Below are positions 10,276-20,377 of a DNA stretch of 64,000 nt, piece by piece. This stretch comes from Macropodus opercularis (Eukaryota; Chordata; Actinopteri; Anabantiformes; Osphronemidae). The stretch is from NCBI GenBank assembly GCA_030770545.1, contig CM061106.1, positions 13,806,001-13,870,000 on the forward strand, read 5' to 3'. Each line of letters begins with the position of its first letter. Positions within the stretch are counted from its first letter, which is position 1. The position numbers and the translations under genes were made by a program. Under the pieces are notes generated by a model. The model searched no databases, was not told the DNA's origin, and saw nothing but the letters and a program-made list of their open reading frames with translations.

Positions 10276-11035
10276 TCAGCAACATGGGCCCTGACTTGCA
10301 CTGATGTATTGTGGCAACAGTGGCAGCAGCAGCTGATGAACGTGGGGGACAAGGCTGCCTTGTGTGTGGGTCACCAGTGTTTGGCCCAGCTCTTCCAGGA
10401 ACGCCCTCCTTTGGTAGGATTTTGAGGACTCCCACTCAGGATGGACTGATTTCCACAAGATGAAGGCACTGTATGCAGAGACATCCAGGAGATGATAGAA
10501 AAGCACCAGGGTCCAGGTTATCCACTCCCCCTTTGCACCTATTTTAGTCTTAGATGGCGTTGGACCTCATCTTTACTCCATTGTCAAGTCTTGGTTCCCT
10601 ATGGTTTGGGCCCAAAAGAAGCATATTCTTCCCTCCCGAAAAGATGTAGAAACGTTATTGCATGTGACAGTGTGTCCTCAGAGTCCATCTATCAAGTCGC
10701 TGTAAGCCTGTGTAAACCTGCATCTTCCAGGCATAGGGGGTTTTCACAGTCACCCACTTTTCCCACAGGACGCGAAATGCAGCGAGCTTGTCATTTCTGA
10801 AGCGGCCTGGGCGGATCAACCTGTCATCAAAGCGGATGTTAGCACTGATCTGACTGTATCGGTAGAGAGGCATTGTAGCACAAAGTATGGCCCGTCCTGT
10901 CTTGTCATCCCACAGGCCACGTGTTGCTTCATGTCTTGAGCGGTCGACCTTATCATGTGAAGAAGCAGCAGATTTCTCCTCATCTTCGCTCTCACAGAGC
11001 ATCACATAGTCAAGGGCCTCAGCCAGTGAATGCAT
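10276..11035 (-). pseudogene. piggyBac transposase remnant (core and C-terminal parts)
   Basis: Minus-strand frames carry recognisable piggyBac sequence: GLWDDKTGRAILCATMPLYR and NIRFDDRLIRPGRFRNDKLA (10800-10920), then directly YAWKMQVYTG (~10730), and in another frame LFYHLLDVSAYSAFILWKSV, HPEWESSKSYQRRAFLEELG (10370-10500). In intact proteins a long DDE-containing stretch lies between the first two blocks, so an internal deletion has removed at least part of the catalytic core. Frameshifts and stops separate the rest. It is a dead transposase gene. Its missing tail lies at 5925-6001 on the other side of the LTR retroelement. Confidence 0.8.
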
Positions 11036-11765
11036 CCTTCATGCCATATTTCCAGAGCACAAATGACCTGGGAGCTGTTGGGCTTGAAAGCACCTGCATA
11101 AACTTCAGGACACATTTATAAACTGTGCCAGACGGTTGTTTTGTTGTTCTGGCAGGGGCATGTTTGATCCCTGTATATGTTGACATTGAGGGGTGACGGG
11201 CTTTTTGGTGTTTTTGTGTCTGGCATTGGTAATGAAACCAACAAAGCCACAGATGCTTTCATCATGTGCATCAAGCCAGGTTTGACTGAGAAGCTCAGAG
11301 CTCAAAACCCTGCATCCGCATAGTGTGACTATAGTTGAATATATGATCATCTGTCTTGCAAATACATATTAATGTTGACATTTCACTCATAGGGGACATT
11401 TTTTCAAGTCTTCAACTCAAGTCATTATCTGACATATGATCACACCCATTGACTTGCTGCATTGGCTGCAGAAAGGCATCAAACAGCCCCATTGGAAATG
11501 AAGAAAACTCAAATTTATTGCTCCATTCACCAAAATTAGGCAAAATATACAATTTCATTGTTTCGTTTATATTTTCAGTGATAAAATAAAGAAACAACGA
11601 TTAAATAAACTTAAAAACAAATGAAACCACAGAAGAAGAAAGCAGACGTTGCCATGGAGACCCTCAGTGTGGATCAGTAGAACATCAGCCTCATGTCTGC
11701 AGTTTAGCGTCAGCACAACGTTCACATCACATTAATCTACACAGAACTAAAACATGGAGTCTGAC
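11036..11765. other. piggyBac edge and NLR intron
   Basis: The minus-strand frame at 11105-11350 (WLDAHDESICGFVGF within it) could be the decayed N-terminal part of the piggyBac transposase, but the match is weak. From about 11622 the sequence is again LRR-cassette intron (AAACCACAGAAGAAG...), so the insertion ends at or before that point. Confidence 0.4.
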
Positions 11766-11939
11766 CTCAGAGTCTCCAGTCGACAGTGAGGACTCTCCAG
11801 AAAACCACACAGATGCTTCACTGATGAATCCTGCAGGTTGTTTCCACTCAGGTCCAGTTGAGTCAGATGTGACGGGTTGGACTTCAGAGCTGAGACCAGA
11901 GAATCACAGCTGATCTTTGACAAACTGCAGCGACTCAAA
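11766..11939 (-). CDS. NLR gene, LRR exon 2
   Basis: A 174-bp LRR exon with TTTATTCAG acceptor and CTGAG|GTCAGA donor, in the same phase as exons 1, 3 and 4. It reads CSLSKISCDSLVSALKSNPS and LTQLDLSGNNLQDSSVKHL. Its intron and exon match the cassettes at 4791 and 5244, from which it is separated by the inserted transposon block. It differs from them by a few substitutions (K for E, V for A). Confidence 0.8.
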
Positions 11940-13484
11940 CTGAATAAAGAACCAAAGATGAAACAGTAGAAAACAAAGAGTCAGCTTGAAACCATTCAGT
12001 GTCTCATCGTGTAGATGAATCATTAATAACCAGTCAGATTTGTCCTGATCAGTGATGTTCACATTTAAAAGCCCACAGACAAAGAAATTGTTCACTTCAC
12101 ATGGATCACAAGGGATATTTGCCTGTTGTTTCCAGGTGGGAAGTGTTTTGGTTTGTGTTGGTTTGAGTTGTGTCTGGTTTCACCTCATTGGATCCTGTAT
12201 TCAAATGGTTGGGACTGAAACATCTCTGCACTGGTCTGTAGCTGAATGTTTCTTGACTTTCAGAGCTACTGGAGTCTCATTCTTTCAGTGTTATACTAAG
12301 TATTCAATGCTTCTCAGCCACTGCATCAGACAGTGGAGGCTCTGAGCAGCTCCTTCAGTGGAGACTGATCCAGAGTCAGTGTAGGAAGGAGCGATGCCAC
12401 AGATCCTTCATCCACTGCTGTTAGACTCTACAACCAACCAGTCTAACAGCCACCGTGCAGATCATCTGCTGTAGTTGATCTGGGACTTTATGTTCAGTGT
12501 CTGGTATTTGGAACAGTCGTACATTTGTATAATGGATCTTGTTCTTTGCTCCACTTTCATCCTTTCACTTCTTGCTGATTGTTTGTAGCCGTGGTAACAG
12601 TTGAATTTCTCCACTGTGGGATCAGTAGAATGATCTTCTCTCATCTTCCATCCTTGGCTAATGATGTTGATTCTTCTTCTCTCTCTGGTGCAGTGTGGTC
12701 CTTCATCCATCAGGAGGGGCCTCTTAGTTCTCTACATTTGTTGTGTGTCAGTCAGTGAGTGTGTATATTGTTTGCCACGGGTTTGTGTGTCTAGTGTGTC
12801 CTCCCTGGTCCGTGTCTCTGCTTGTGCTGTCCCTCGTCCTGTCCCTTGGCCTCTAGCTCAGTTCGTTGCTTTGGTTAACTCTTGTGGGTTAGAGTTGAGT
12901 CAGTCTCAGGCGTTGGCTTCACCTTGTCAGCTTCCTGATCCAGCAGCTGCTTTGTGTTCTAGTTTTCTATTGGCTGCTCTTCTCCTGTCGTGTGCAGTGG
13001 TTGGTTTGTTCTGGTGTTCAGGGATTCATTGACATCATAGGTCTGTTACTGTCGTCTCTGGTTCTCTCAGAACCTTTGTGTCAGTCCTGTTCAGAGTGTT
13101 GCAGTTTCCGTTCTGGTTCCACAGTGTTTGTCCTTCTCTGTTATCTGAACTAATATCTGGTCCCTTGAGATTTGTCTCCATCTCTTTCTGCATCTGGGCC
13201 CTGCCCTGGTCCGGTTTGAGCTACTGCAACAATATCTCTGTGGTGTATTAGTCAAATGTGCTGCCTTTATATAAATATTATATATTATGCCTTCATACAT
13301 TTATATTTAATAACAGATTCTCATTAGATTTATTTCCTGTCTTTTAAACCAAACCAAATGTGGCCTTAACTACAGACACTAGAAACCCTACGTGTTCAGT
13401 GTATTTGAAGAGAGACGTGATGAACCAAATGTTAAATAACAGTGAGGCTGTAGCTCATTGTTTACACGTTGGACAAATCCTGAC
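11940..13484. other. NLR intron, no gene recognised
   Basis: About 1.5 kb between LRR exons 1 and 2. A tail-like sequence near 12600 (AATTTCTCCACTGTGGGATCA) resembles the 3' end of fish LINE/SINE elements. Nothing else is recognised. Confidence 0.4.
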
Positions 13485-13658
13485 CTGAGACTTTCCAGAT
13501 GGCACTGTGGGCTCTCCAATCTAGCAGAAAGCAGCTTCACTCCTGAATCCTGCAGGTCGTTGCCACTCAGGTCCAGTTCTCTCAGACTAGAGGACTGGGA
13601 GCTGAGAACTGAGGACAGAGCTTCAAGGCCTCTTTCTGAGATGTTACAGCTTCTGAGC
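13485..13658 (-). CDS. NLR gene, LRR exon 1
   Basis: First LRR exon after the NACHT exon: acceptor CTGTTTTTCAG, donor CTCAG|GTCAGG, 174 bp. It reads LRSCNISERGLEALSSVLSS then LRELDLSGNDLQDSGVKLLS and ends CHLESLR. It is clearly diverged from the four other LRR exons, which resemble each other, as is usual for the fixed first repeat of fish NLR genes. Its phase joins the NACHT exon exactly: the GA left by that exon plus G gives Glu, then Leu-Arg-Ser. Confidence 0.85.
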
Positions 13659-14605
13659 CTGAAAAACAGTCAGAGACAGAGAAAACCCATCAGGAGTGTG
13701 GGTACTGGCTCAGAGAGGCCACTGCTTCCTGGACTATCAGTGACCCATGGGACAGAAACCTGCTCACTGTTTCTCTGTGGACATCATTAAATAAAGGTGA
13801 TGCTGTGTTGAGCCCAGAGCAGATTCAAACACCAGCAGCAGTGACTTCATGGATTTCTCTCCTTATAAGGAGAGGGAAAAATGAATAAATTGTGTAGCAT
13901 ATACAAGGAGCATATTAGTAAAGTATACAACCCCCCTTATCCCCTTTTTTCAGTGTTAGAACATTGGAACCATTAGAGACATTGATTCATTTGCTGGTGA
14001 CTCTGTCTGACTGCTTGTCTCTTAGACTCAATCCCAACTAGATCACTCACAGAAGTTCTTCTGTTCATTAGCACGTCCACATTGAATCCAACCAACCAGT
14101 CTCTGCTACGTAGCTCAGGCTTTTCAGGCTGCTGTGGTCAAACCTTCACTGAACAAACCTGCTCTCAACCCTGGAGAACTAGCAGCTATAGGCCAACATC
14201 TAATCTGCCCTTTCTTTCTAAACCCTTGAAGTCGTAGCCAGACGACAATGTGACCACCTGCGTAACAGAGAGGAAGCAGAGGCAGGGGTCAAAGGTCAGT
14301 GACCAGGTGCCTTGATCCTCCTGTTAGTTATTATTCAAGGTTCAGGAAGGAACCAGAGACTCAGTCATTGACTGAACTACTGATGTTCACTCTCATCTGC
14401 TGTTGCTGTTACTCTCAACTGTCTGGAATCTGTTTCCATGATTCCAGTGTGTTGTCTCACTTCAACAGGTTTTAGTTCTATTAACACACGTTCAAGCTGT
14501 TAATGTGTCTAATGTGTAGATGAATCATTCAGCTCAGCTGCAGACGTCTCTGGCTGAGGACAACTCCAGGCTGTTGATACACATTTCAGTCATGTGAGGA
14601 CTTAC
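13659..14605. other. NLR intron, no gene recognised
   Basis: Intron between the NACHT exon and LRR exon 1. It contains an 18-bp perfect palindrome at 13857-13874. No coding segment or classified repeat was recognised. Confidence 0.4.
13857..13874. promoter_or_regulatory. 18-bp palindrome with a consensus CArG box
   Basis: CTCTCCTTATAAGGAGAG is a perfect palindrome whose centre, CCTTATAAGG, matches the SRF-binding CArG consensus CC(A/T)6GG. It lies in an intron of the NLR gene. Function is unproven; a match of this length can occur by chance. Confidence 0.3.
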
Positions 14606-16445
14606 TCAGCTTTGTTGGAGGCTTTGACGACTGGCAGCAGCCTCAGCAGAGCCTCCTCTGAAGCAGAGTATTTCCTCAGGTCAAACACGTCCAGATCTTC
14701 TTCTGATGACAGTAAGATGAAGACCAGAGCCGACCACTGAGCAGGAGACAGTTCATGTGTGGAGAGACGTCCTGATCTCAGGTTCTGTTGGATCTGCTCC
14801 ACTAGAGAACCATCATTCAGTTCATTCAGACAGTGGAACAGGTTGATGCTTCTCTCTGCAGGCAGATCCTCACTGAGCTTCTCCTTGATGTACTGGACTG
14901 TTTTCTGATTGGTCTGTGATCTACTTCCTGTCTGTGTCATCAGACCTTGAAGTAGACTCTGATTGGTCTGCAGTGAAAGACCGAGGAGGAAGCGGAGGAA
15001 CAGGTCCAGGTGTCCATTTGGACTCTGTAAGGCCTTGTTAATAGCAAACCTGTGAATCACAGTCAGAGATGTTTTCCATAAAAGCAGGTTCCATCGTGGC
15101 AAAGACATCACATTTGTGTTGTCGTTGTTGAAACACAGCATCACATGAACAGCAGCCAGAAACTCCTGAACACTCAGATGAACAAAGCTGAACATCTTGA
15201 CTTCGTCCTTCTTCCTTCGCTCTTCTTTAAAGATCTCTGTGAACACTCCTGAACACACTGAGGCTCCACTGACATCGATGCCGCTCTCTTTCAGATCATT
15301 CTCATAGAAGATCAAGTTTCCCTTTTCCAGCTGCTCATAAGCCAGTTTAGCTAATGACTTGATGTACGTGATGCTCTGTTCTGGTCCGTACTTCTCTTTA
15401 CTCTGCTTCATCTGAAACTGCAGGAACTCTGTGTACATCTCAGTCAGGGTCTTGGGCAGCTCTCCTCCCTCTCTGGTTCTCAGCAGATCCTCCAGAACCG
15501 TAGCAGTGATCCAGCAGAAGACTGGGATGTGACACATGATGAGGAGGCTTCGTGATGTCTTGATGTGGGAGATGATGGTTGTGGCCTGCTGCTCATCTCT
15601 GAACCTCTTCCTGAAGTACTGCTCCTTCTGTGGGTCAGTGAACCCTCTGACCTCTGTCACCATGTCAACGCACCCAGGAGGGATCTGATTGGCTGCTGCA
15701 GGTCGTGTGGTGATCCAGAGGCGAGCAGAGGGAAGCAGGTTCCCACTAATGAGTTTCTTTATTAGGACATTTACTTTAGTTGACTTTGTTACATCAGTAG
15801 AACTAACATCATCAACATCGAGGTTCAGGTGAAGGCGACTCTCGTCCAGTCCATCAAACACAAACAGAAGCTTGAACTCGCTCGTGTCATAGTTGGTGTT
15901 TCCTGATGACTGTAGAGCTGTAAAGATGTAGTTCAGAGCCTCTTGGCTGATGGACACTGTTTCATGGAAACATTTATGAATGAGCTCTGCCAAACTAAAC
16001 TTCTGTCCCATCAGTGGATTCAGCTGACGGAAGGTGAAGGGGAAAATCAGATGCACGTCTTGACTGGACCTTTGTTCAGCCCAGTCCAACACAAACTTGT
16101 GCACAAGGACTGTTTTTCCAATTCCAGCGATTCCGTTGGTCAGCACTGCTTTGATGGCTCTGCCGTCTCCAGAGGGGTGTTTGAACATGTCGCTAGGTTG
16201 GATCGGATCCTCTGTGTCCATTTGCTTCCTTGGTTTTTCCATCTGATGGATTTCATGTTGTGTGTTCATCTCTATGTGACCCCTGGCTGTGACGTACAGC
16301 TCTGTGTAGATAGTGTGTAGCTTCTGTGCGTCCTTCTTCTGTGTCCAGCCTTCTTGTACTAAGGGAAACCTGTCACTGAAGTGTTGCTGGAGCTTCTGTT
16401 GATAGTATGTGATGTGTCGTGGCTGTGGTACTGGAATCATTCCAT
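14606..16445 (-). CDS. NLR gene, FISNA-NACHT exon (cytosolic immune sensor)
   Basis: Main exon of a fish NLR (NLRC3/NLRP-like) gene, 1840 bp from acceptor GAACCAG to donor GCTGA|GTAAGT. Such proteins are cytosolic sensors that oligomerise through the NACHT ATPase. In the predicted 1011-residue protein, FISNA occupies about residues 120-205 (LHTIYTELYVT within it). The NACHT domain starts with Walker A GIAGIGKT (218-225) and has Walker B LLFVFDGLDE (306-315). A sensor-like LWITTRPAA and the winged-helix/HD2 region (FSFVHLSVQEFLAAVHVML) follow. It is intact, with no stops. The gene runs on the minus strand: PYRIN exon, 84-bp linker, this exon, then LRR exons at 13485, 11766, 5257, 4804 and 4356, all in agreeing phase. 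The family is large in fish and no one-to-one human orthologue can be named. Confidence 0.9.
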
Positions 16446-16904
16446 CTGGTTCAAAGAGAAACAGAAAACATCACTGATTTTGTATCTTGGGTTTATCAGT
16501 AACAGGGTGGATTCTTTTTCCAGAAACATGATCTGTAAGTGAGTTTGTAAACGACGTAATAGACTCTGTCTTTAATGCCAAGATAGATCAATGCCCGAAA
16601 GCAAAGAGTCCTGTGGTGCTTTTCCCTGGTCTGATTTTAAATGTCGTCTTTTGACAGGCTTGGTTTAAATGAGGTAGATCTGCTCTTTTAATTCATAAGA
16701 TCCCAGACTCGTTTTTATTTAAAGAAAAAAAAAGTGGCAGATGAACCAAATAGAATTATATGCAACAAATCTCTATACAAATTTATTTTACTCACAGTAG
16801 GTACATACATGGTGGGTTCTGAATTTATGCAACTTAAATTAAACAAAAAATATTAATAAACTCTGGTTTATATATATCTCACAATATATCTCTCATATCT
16901 CTCT

Positions 16905-16908
<4 letters not shown>

Positions 16909-16958
<50 letters not shown>
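16909..16958. repeat. (TA)n microsatellite
   Basis: About 25 TA units, preceded by shorter TATATA runs at 16869-16910. Confidence 0.95.
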
Positions 16959-16960
<2 letters not shown>

Positions 16961-17461
16961 AATATGCATTGCAAAGCGTAATGATATTGCAGTATTAAAA
17001 ACCGTTTTCATTAGGAAAGAGCGTTAGCTCAGATTTGTAATACTATTTTTTCTGTTGCACATTATACTGTTCTTTCTTTTGTGAGATGCTTAATAAGAGA
17101 ATTTCTGATGTGGGATCAGTAAAGACTCCAAGACGTTTGTGCTTTATCCGAACAAATGTCTGTGCTGCTTCAGAACAGACTATCTGACCAAAATGACCAA
17201 TTGAGAATATGTCACATTGTCATATTTGCATTATATGTGTGTGACAAACAATTCACCCTTGCAACAGACTCAGGAGGTGCTGATGGGACTAATAAGGCAG
17301 CTAAGCATTGACCATGTCAGAGTGGGGATCACGCTTCATGCCATTCAGTGGGAGTCTGCTAAAAGCTTGCTGAAATCACACATCACCAGCATCTAGGCTG
17401 CTCCATCTGCATGTGCATGTGGTAGTTTTATACATCAGTAGTTTTATACATCTTCATGTCT

Positions 17462-17487
17462 CACACACACACACACACACACACACG
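17462..17487. repeat. (CA)n microsatellite
   Basis: Thirteen CA/AC units, followed by a few more after a GG interruption. Confidence 0.95.
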
Positions 17488-19335
17488 GACACACAGAGTT
17501 TTTCTTCTGCTGCTGAACTAGGGAATTTCCTCCATGTGGGATTAATAAAGCCTCTCATCTTATTTGGGGGTTTGGGGTTGGTAGTTTTTTGTTGTCTTCC
17601 TGTTTTATTTTGCTGTTGGGTTCTGGCCACATCTTGTACTTGATGGAGTTCATGGTTTCTGCCCAACTCCAGCTTTTAGTTCTACCAATGACACACAGTG
17701 GTTCACAGCCAACAGCCGAGGTCAGAAAGAGGACAAAGAGAGTGAACAGTGCTCAGAGCTGTACATGGTATAAACTAAGCAGCTACAAGAGGACGGAGCA
17801 CCACAGAAGCAACACCACGTCAGGTCCACTGTCAATGTGTCTCCATTTAAAAGTGTCACTGGTTTCAGGATACGTTCACATTGTCAACACAGAAGACAAG
17901 TGGTTTGAAAGAGGAGAGAGAGAAGCTTCTGTAACTGAGTTGAATTCGCCTCCATTCACCAGTCGGTCAGTTCAGCGACCCGCTCCAATGGCCTGTCGTT
18001 CTGCGTTGTGTTATTTTATGAGCTTGAATGATGGACAGGAGGCTTCGGCTAATTTCATGCCATCGTTTATTGTCTGGACAGGATGACAATGTTCTGGTCA
18101 CTCATACTGCAGTATGAAACACTATACACTATAAAACAGGTTATATTAGCACATTAGCTGCTAGCTTAGCATGTGCACCATTACTATGTAATAGCTCCAG
18201 CAGTTTGATAATGTATTGTCACTACTCATAACATTCCACATTGATGATTAATTAATCACATAGCTCATATAAACCCCTGCACATAACACTGCACACATGC
18301 TGTATTAACCACCCACCTCCAGCACGTCTCTCATCAACTGTCAGTAATTTACGCTGGACAGTCGCTTTTATCTACTAGAGAGAGGGGGAGGCCTTGAGCC
18401 ACATCCATTACCCCACAATAACAGAAACTTAGAAAACAAGTGGACTCATCTATACAGATGAACCCTGTTACACTTCACACATACAGAGAAACAGCCCCTC
18501 CCTCGACTGAGGTGGAGGCCTCAGACTCAACCTGTTTCCATCTACCAGGCTGCCCTTTCATCTGTTCCAGGGAAGACCCATGAAGGACACACTAACGACC
18601 CTGTAACGGTGGAGGAGCAGTCACAGCAGATCAGAGTTCCCTCCTCCTCACTAGCCTCAGTCCTTTGTTAGTAACGAGCCTGTTCTGTACAGTGTGGCGT
18701 GAAACCAGCTAAGTAGCTTTCTAGAAATCCTCGTCCTGATGGCTGAGATCTCACGGATGTTGGTACCAAACCTGTCATTCTATCACACGCTGTAGACCAA
18801 GCAAAGCCCTGTTCACTCATTATTCTCCTGTATCTTGGTAAACATTCACCATTTTCTCTTCTCCATATCCTGCTCAGTATGGGAAGTTGTTACCATAAAC
18901 ATTAAACCTACTCATAAACAAGACTGATGCCTGAGGAAATGTTTGACCTGGTGACGTAAACAGGTTCAGCAGCTGCATCCTCCAACATTATCACCGACAT
19001 GACAGCCTGTCACTTCCATCCAACATGATGAAACCTTTTACTCTGCAGCAGGAACGAAATGATGGTGACGACCTGTAGACAATTAGACTAAAAGCTGGAA
19101 ATGCTAATTTAATAATTTAATTATTATATAATTATTATATAATAATTATATATATAAAAATTATTGACAGAACGTTTTTACCTTTTATGTTTAAGTCTCA
19201 CTGTTTGTATAGTTTTTTCATGTAGATTTTCTGTTTTGCTTTGACGTCTGTCTATCACGTGTAAAACCAAATATTCTATTTTCAGAGATACGACGTATCT
19301 AATCAGATGTGAACCAGATACGACAGCAGCTTTAC

Positions 19336-19419
19336 CTTCATGCTGACTGCTGTCACTGGGAGGAGACACAATCTGAGAGGAGTCAGAGGAAGGTTCACCG
19401 TCTGCAGCATCCTCCACAT
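19336..19419 (-). CDS. NLR gene, linker exon
   Basis: An 84-bp exon between the PYRIN and FISNA-NACHT exons: acceptor TCTGTCTGTAG, donor CATGAAG|GTAAAG. It encodes a serine- and acid-rich linker (EDAADGEPSSDSSQIVSPPS...). Phase supports it strongly: the PYRIN exon leaves one base, this exon begins with two, it ends leaving one, and the NACHT exon begins with two. Both joins create an Asp codon. It is probably a flexible tether and can be skipped without frameshift. Confidence 0.75.
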
Positions 19420-20112
19420 CTACAGACAGAGAAACGACATGAAATAAAAGCTTTCATTAGATTCAGATACTTGGAGTTAATGCAGCTAAACAGAACAGGA
19501 AACTACAGCATCATCGTCCTCCAGGAGGCTACAGTCAGTTCATTAGTGTCCGTTCTCTCTCTGTGGTTAGTGTTTGGTTCAGTGGGTTTTCTCTCTTTCA
19601 TCCTGTTTCCTGTTCAGATCACCAGGCAGCTCTGCAGGTTTTCATTGTGCTTTTTCATTTAAACACTTCCCTCTGGAGTCGACTGATTCTTTGAGCCAAG
19701 TCTAAACCTCAACTATCATATGATTATCATTGTCATAATATTACAGACTGGTGAGCGTTGACCCCTTTGAACCACTGACCTCATCATCTGTCTGAGGTTT
19801 CATTAGGCTTCAGCAACATGTGGCTCATGTCATAAGTTTTCTCCAAATCTGTTGCTTTGAACATTTGTTCTTTGCACTATTTCCAGTGAAATTCTCTTAA
19901 TTTTAGTTTCATTTAAAGGATCAACTCTGTCAGAACAGAACCAACATATTTCAACTCACTCTGTGTGTTTTAGCTCTGTTCACGTGGTGAAATAGTCCAG
20001 TAGCACTGAGCTCTGCTGAAAGGTGCTGCAGCTGCTTCTAGTTCTGACTGATGACATGATGCATGTCTCAGACTGGAGGGACGTTCATGTCTGTTGTGTT
20101 GCTGTATCTCAC

Positions 20113-20377
20113 CTTCTGCTCCCAAACGTTTCATCAAATCCTTCCTGTTCATCTTCTCTAAGATGATGATGGTCACCTTCACAGCATCATGTGTGTAGGT
20201 CTGTAGCATCAGGTCCACTGTGCTTGTTCTTGTTGCTTTGTCCAGTGATGCTCTTGGGATGGTCTGGTGGCCTGAGAGGCTTTCACTCTGATTTAGATGA
20301 AACCTGAACGTCTCAAAGTCATCGTCTACCAATTCTTCCAGCACCGTCAGAAGGTTGTGTGGTGTCATTGTGAAAAC
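20113..20377 (-). CDS. NLR gene, PYRIN-domain exon with start codon
   Basis: First coding exon. ATG at 20366-20368, 85 codons plus one base, then donor GCAGAAG|GTGAG. It reads MTPHNLLTVLEELVDDDFET, then FRFHLNQSE and ends near LMKRLGAE. The pattern (LLxxLEEL, FxxFRxxL, a middle T/V-DLMLQTY segment, and MNRKDLMKRL in the last helix) is a death-fold PYRIN domain. PYRIN domains bind other PYRIN domains such as that of ASC, so the product could nucleate an inflammasome-type complex. That is inference from family knowledge. Exon start at 20377 uses a modest acceptor (GTTGACCAG), which implies an untranslated exon upstream. Confidence 0.8.

Larger units (their letters stand above)
5747..11350 (-). 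mobile_element. piggyBac element remnant, interrupted by an LTR element
   Basis: The left end is clear: a TTAA target site (5743-5746) followed by CCCTCTGGC, the typical piggyBac terminus, with a near-palindromic GGCCAAAAATGGCC at 5791-5804. Minus-strand transposase pieces follow at 5925-6001 (C-terminal zinc-binding end) and 10276-11035 (core and C-terminal part). Between them sits an unrelated LTR retroelement. A matching right terminus with TTAA was not found. The right edge is uncertain and must lie left of about 11622, where LRR cassette sequence resumes. Confidence 0.7.
16446..19335. other. NLR intron with microsatellites
   Basis: Intron between the linker exon and the NACHT exon. It holds a (TA)n tract (16909-16958), a (CA)n tract (17462-17487) and tail-like words (GTGGGATCAGTAAAG, GTGGGATTAATAAAG near 17110 and 17540) that resemble ends of fish LINE/SINE elements. 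No coding exon was recognised. Confidence 0.4.

Noticed and set aside
10921..11121. Plus-strand frame in the piggyBac region
   Set aside because: The minus strand carries recognisable transposase sequence, so the plus frame is a shadow.
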